Source of the DNA: Roseihalotalea indica
GTDB lineage: Bacteria; Bacteroidota; Bacteroidia; Cytophagales; Cyclobacteriaceae
Assembly (NCBI RefSeq): GCF_022458895.1
Contig: NZ_JAINFL010000004.1
Coordinates: 682,001-746,000, forward strand
Reading direction: 5' to 3'
Length of the DNA: 64,000 nucleotides
Shown: one piece after another, positions 62,589 to 64,000 of the stretch
Numbering within the stretch: the stretch's first letter is position 1
Layout: each line of letters begins with the position of its first letter
Made by a program: the position numbers and the translations under genes
The notes under the pieces: generated by a model
Told to the model about the DNA's origin: nothing
The model's input: the letters and a program-made list of their open reading frames with translations, nothing else
Databases searched by the model: none

Positions 62589-62658
62589 GGGAAACTAGGG
62601 ACATTTAACTATTCCAGGACATTTTCCAGGAGGGCATTGCCTGTCCTAACGGTTTCCC
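62589..62658 (+). repeat. Nested inverted repeats before the TonB receptor gene
   Basis: The outer arms GGGAAAC and GTTTCCC are perfect; inside them AGGACA pairs with TGTCCT. The structure ends immediately before the ATG at 62659. If translation starts at 62695, it would sit in the leader and could affect expression. Confidence 0.45.
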
Positions 62659-64000
62659 ATGTCTAAATTTTACATGATAAAATCAACAATACTAATGTAT
62701 AAATCAGTCATTACCTTTTTCATCTTGCTTACGCTTTCGCTCAGTCTTCAGGCCCAGAATAGCTTTGAAGTGCGGGGAAAAGTAGTAAGTCTAGATGAAA
62801 GAGACATATTGATCGGTGCAGTGATTAAGAGTGAGTCCGGCAAGGGAACGGTGGCCAACGAGCGGGGCGCTTTCTCGATAGAACTGACCGGCGGCGTTCA
62901 GGAAATCACGATATCCTACTTAGGGTACGAGCAAAAAAAGGTTACTGTCAGTGAAGACAAGACGGATGTGGGAACGATTACGCTTCCACTAAGCAGTACC
63001 AGCCTGAATGAGATTATTGTTAGTGCTTCGGCGCGTAGTTTCAACGAAGAGTTTGTGGGTACCAATTATCGGATCAGCCCGCAGGAGATTGAAAAAAGTA
63101 ACCCCTTGAGCACCGAAGAAATCCTCCGGATGGTCCCGGGAGTTAATATCGTGGGTGATATGGGCCTCTCCAACCGGCCGAACATCAGCATCCGGGGTTC
63201 CTGGGGACGGCGATCCAAGAAAGTACTGCTGATGGAAGATGGCTCTCCCTCCGCTCCGGCACCCTACATCGCACCCGGCGCGTACTACAACCCAGTGAGT
63301 GACCGCATTAAAGCGATTGAAGTCTACAAAGGCGCAGATATGCTCCGCTTCGGACCCAATAACATGTACGGAGCGGTGAACTACATCACGGCTCTTCCTC
63401 CTCAGAAACCGGAGTTACGACTTAAGCTTATCGGTGGTCAGCGAAACTACACGACGGGATTGTTTTCTTACGGAGGTACCTGGAATAACCTGGGAGCGTT
63501 GGTGGAAGGCGTGTATAAATCCTTCGATGGCTTTCAGGATAACTCCTCGGTAGAAGTGCTTAATCTCAACGCTAAGGTGTTCGCCCAGCTAAACAAAAAC
63601 CAGTCGCTCTACTTTAAAGTAAGTGGTCAGTTTGAGGATAATCAGGCTTCTTTGGCATCCATTACGCCCTTTACCTTTGCCCAGGATCCGCTGCAAAACC
63701 CTTTTGACGCCGATATCTTTACCATGCGCCGCTACGGGGTAGATATCATTCACAAGCTTATTCCCCGCGCCAATATGAGCCTGACATCTAAAATCTATGC
63801 CTCCGATTTTGAGCGCGACTGGTGGCGACAGGTAACCACCAAAGTCCGGGCTTCGGAAGTGAGGAGTTACGTAGGCGAGTCTATTTTTCAGGATCGTTAC
63901 AGTTATCTGGATGGACTGGACTTTGGTCCGGAAGACTACGTGCGCGTTGGCAGGGTCACCGACGGTCATGAAAGCACGACTGACAGCCGCTGGGCCTTCA
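62659..64000 (+). CDS. TonB-dependent receptor, FecA-like (3' end off the window)
   Basis: The frame is open from 62659 to the edge (about 447 residues). The ATG at 62695 gives the best signal peptide (MYKSVITFFILLTLSLSLQA) and is the preferred start, with ATGs at 62659 and 62674 as alternatives. A carboxypeptidase-D-like domain (FEVRGKVVSLDERDILIGAV) leads to a plug with LNEIIVSASARSFNEEFVGT, LRMVPGVNIVGDMGLSNRPN, VLLMEDGSPSAPAPYIAPGA and IEVYKGADMLRFGPNNMYGA, typical of the iron-dicitrate FecA group. Barrel strands follow. It likely imports a metal chelate. The trio with a haloperoxidase-like protein suggests an unusual metal or chelate; this is inference. Confidence 0.93.
   Translation, partial: MSKFYMIKSTILMYKSVITFFILLTLSLSLQAQNSFEVRGKVVSLDERDILIGAVIKSESGKGTVANERGAFSIELTGGVQEITISYLGYEQKKVTVSEDKTDVGTITLPLSSTSLNEIIVSASARSFNEEFVGTNYRISPQEIEKSNPLSTEEILRMVPGVNIVGDMGLSNRPNISIRGSWGRRSKKVLLMEDGSPSAPAPYIAPGAYYNPVSDRIKAIEVYKGADMLRFGPNNMYGAVNYITALPPQKPELRLKLIGGQRNYTTGLFSYGGTWNNLGALVEGVYKSFDGFQDNSSVEVLNLNAKVFAQLNKNQSLYFKVSGQFEDNQASLASITPFTFAQDPLQNPFDADIFTMRRYGVDIIHKLIPRANMSLTSKIYASDFERDWWRQVTTKVRASEVRSYVGESIFQDRYSYLDGLDFGPEDYVRVGRVTDGHESTTDSRWAF

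Overview
The window reads as a chromosomal segment of a marine- or soil-type Bacteroidota bacterium, most likely in the Cytophagales. The evidence is two SusC/SusD outer-membrane uptake pairs, FecR anti-sigma and ECF sigma genes, a type IX secretion sorting domain, a Nudix-type arabinose regulator, and a lack of obvious Shine-Dalgarno sequences. There are no rRNA or tRNA genes, no CRISPR array, no phage and no intact insertion sequence. The window cuts a gene at each end.

Layout. (1) 1-7.4 kb: a lipoprotein dehydrogenase cut by the left edge, then poorly known cytoplasmic and exported proteins, including a short minus-strand run from 7420 down to about 4996. (2) 7.8-11.4 kb: a secreted tail-fibre-like protein and a sterol-desaturase-family membrane enzyme. 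(3) 11.5-24.3 kb: a transport and regulation locus on the minus strand. Two tandem ECF sigma factors lie upstream, then FecR, an STN-containing SusC, SusD, a multidomain cytochrome c/DUF1549/DUF1553 protein and a Tat-exported DUF1501 protein. This joins Bacteroidota uptake machinery to a protein pair best known from Planctomycetes. (4) 24.8-34.7 kb: eight tightly packed minus-strand genes. They encode a cytochrome-fused sugar-dehydrogenase-like lipoprotein, a DUF1080 lipoprotein, a DUF4432 epimerase-like protein, a PMI-like cupin, two sugar-phosphate-isomerase-type TIM barrels, an alpha/beta hydrolase and a Gfo/Idh/MocA dehydrogenase. The set resembles an oxidation, keto-sugar and cleavage route for an unidentified glycoside. 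(5) 35-42 kb: a second SusC/SusD pair whose SusC lacks the STN domain, a FecR reduced to its anti-sigma and membrane parts with no ATG start, and a sugar-porter MFS gene. (6) 43-51.3 kb: an S1/P1 nuclease, then the L-arabinose genes araA, a sodium/sugar symporter, araD, araB and the Nudix regulator araR. A perfect palindrome between araR and araB is the likely AraR operator. (7) 51.4-64 kb, plus strand: an acetylxylan-esterase-like hydrolase, a large SBBP/PKD/T9SS surface protein, a GH106-type rhamnosidase, a small membrane protein, an outer-membrane barrel, a vanadium-haloperoxidase-like lipoprotein and a TonB-dependent receptor cut by the right edge.

As a whole the window looks like plant- or algal-polysaccharide use: arabinose and rhamnose release, import through SusCD, porter and symporter, and cytoplasmic conversion. 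Regulation is by sigma/FecR signalling and AraR. The non-coding DNA is unusually structured: a family of three imperfect hairpin repeats, a 20-base word shared by two gaps, several perfect inverted repeats, and low-complexity spacers between the arabinose genes. Family names come from reading motifs and from memory of the families; no database search was run.
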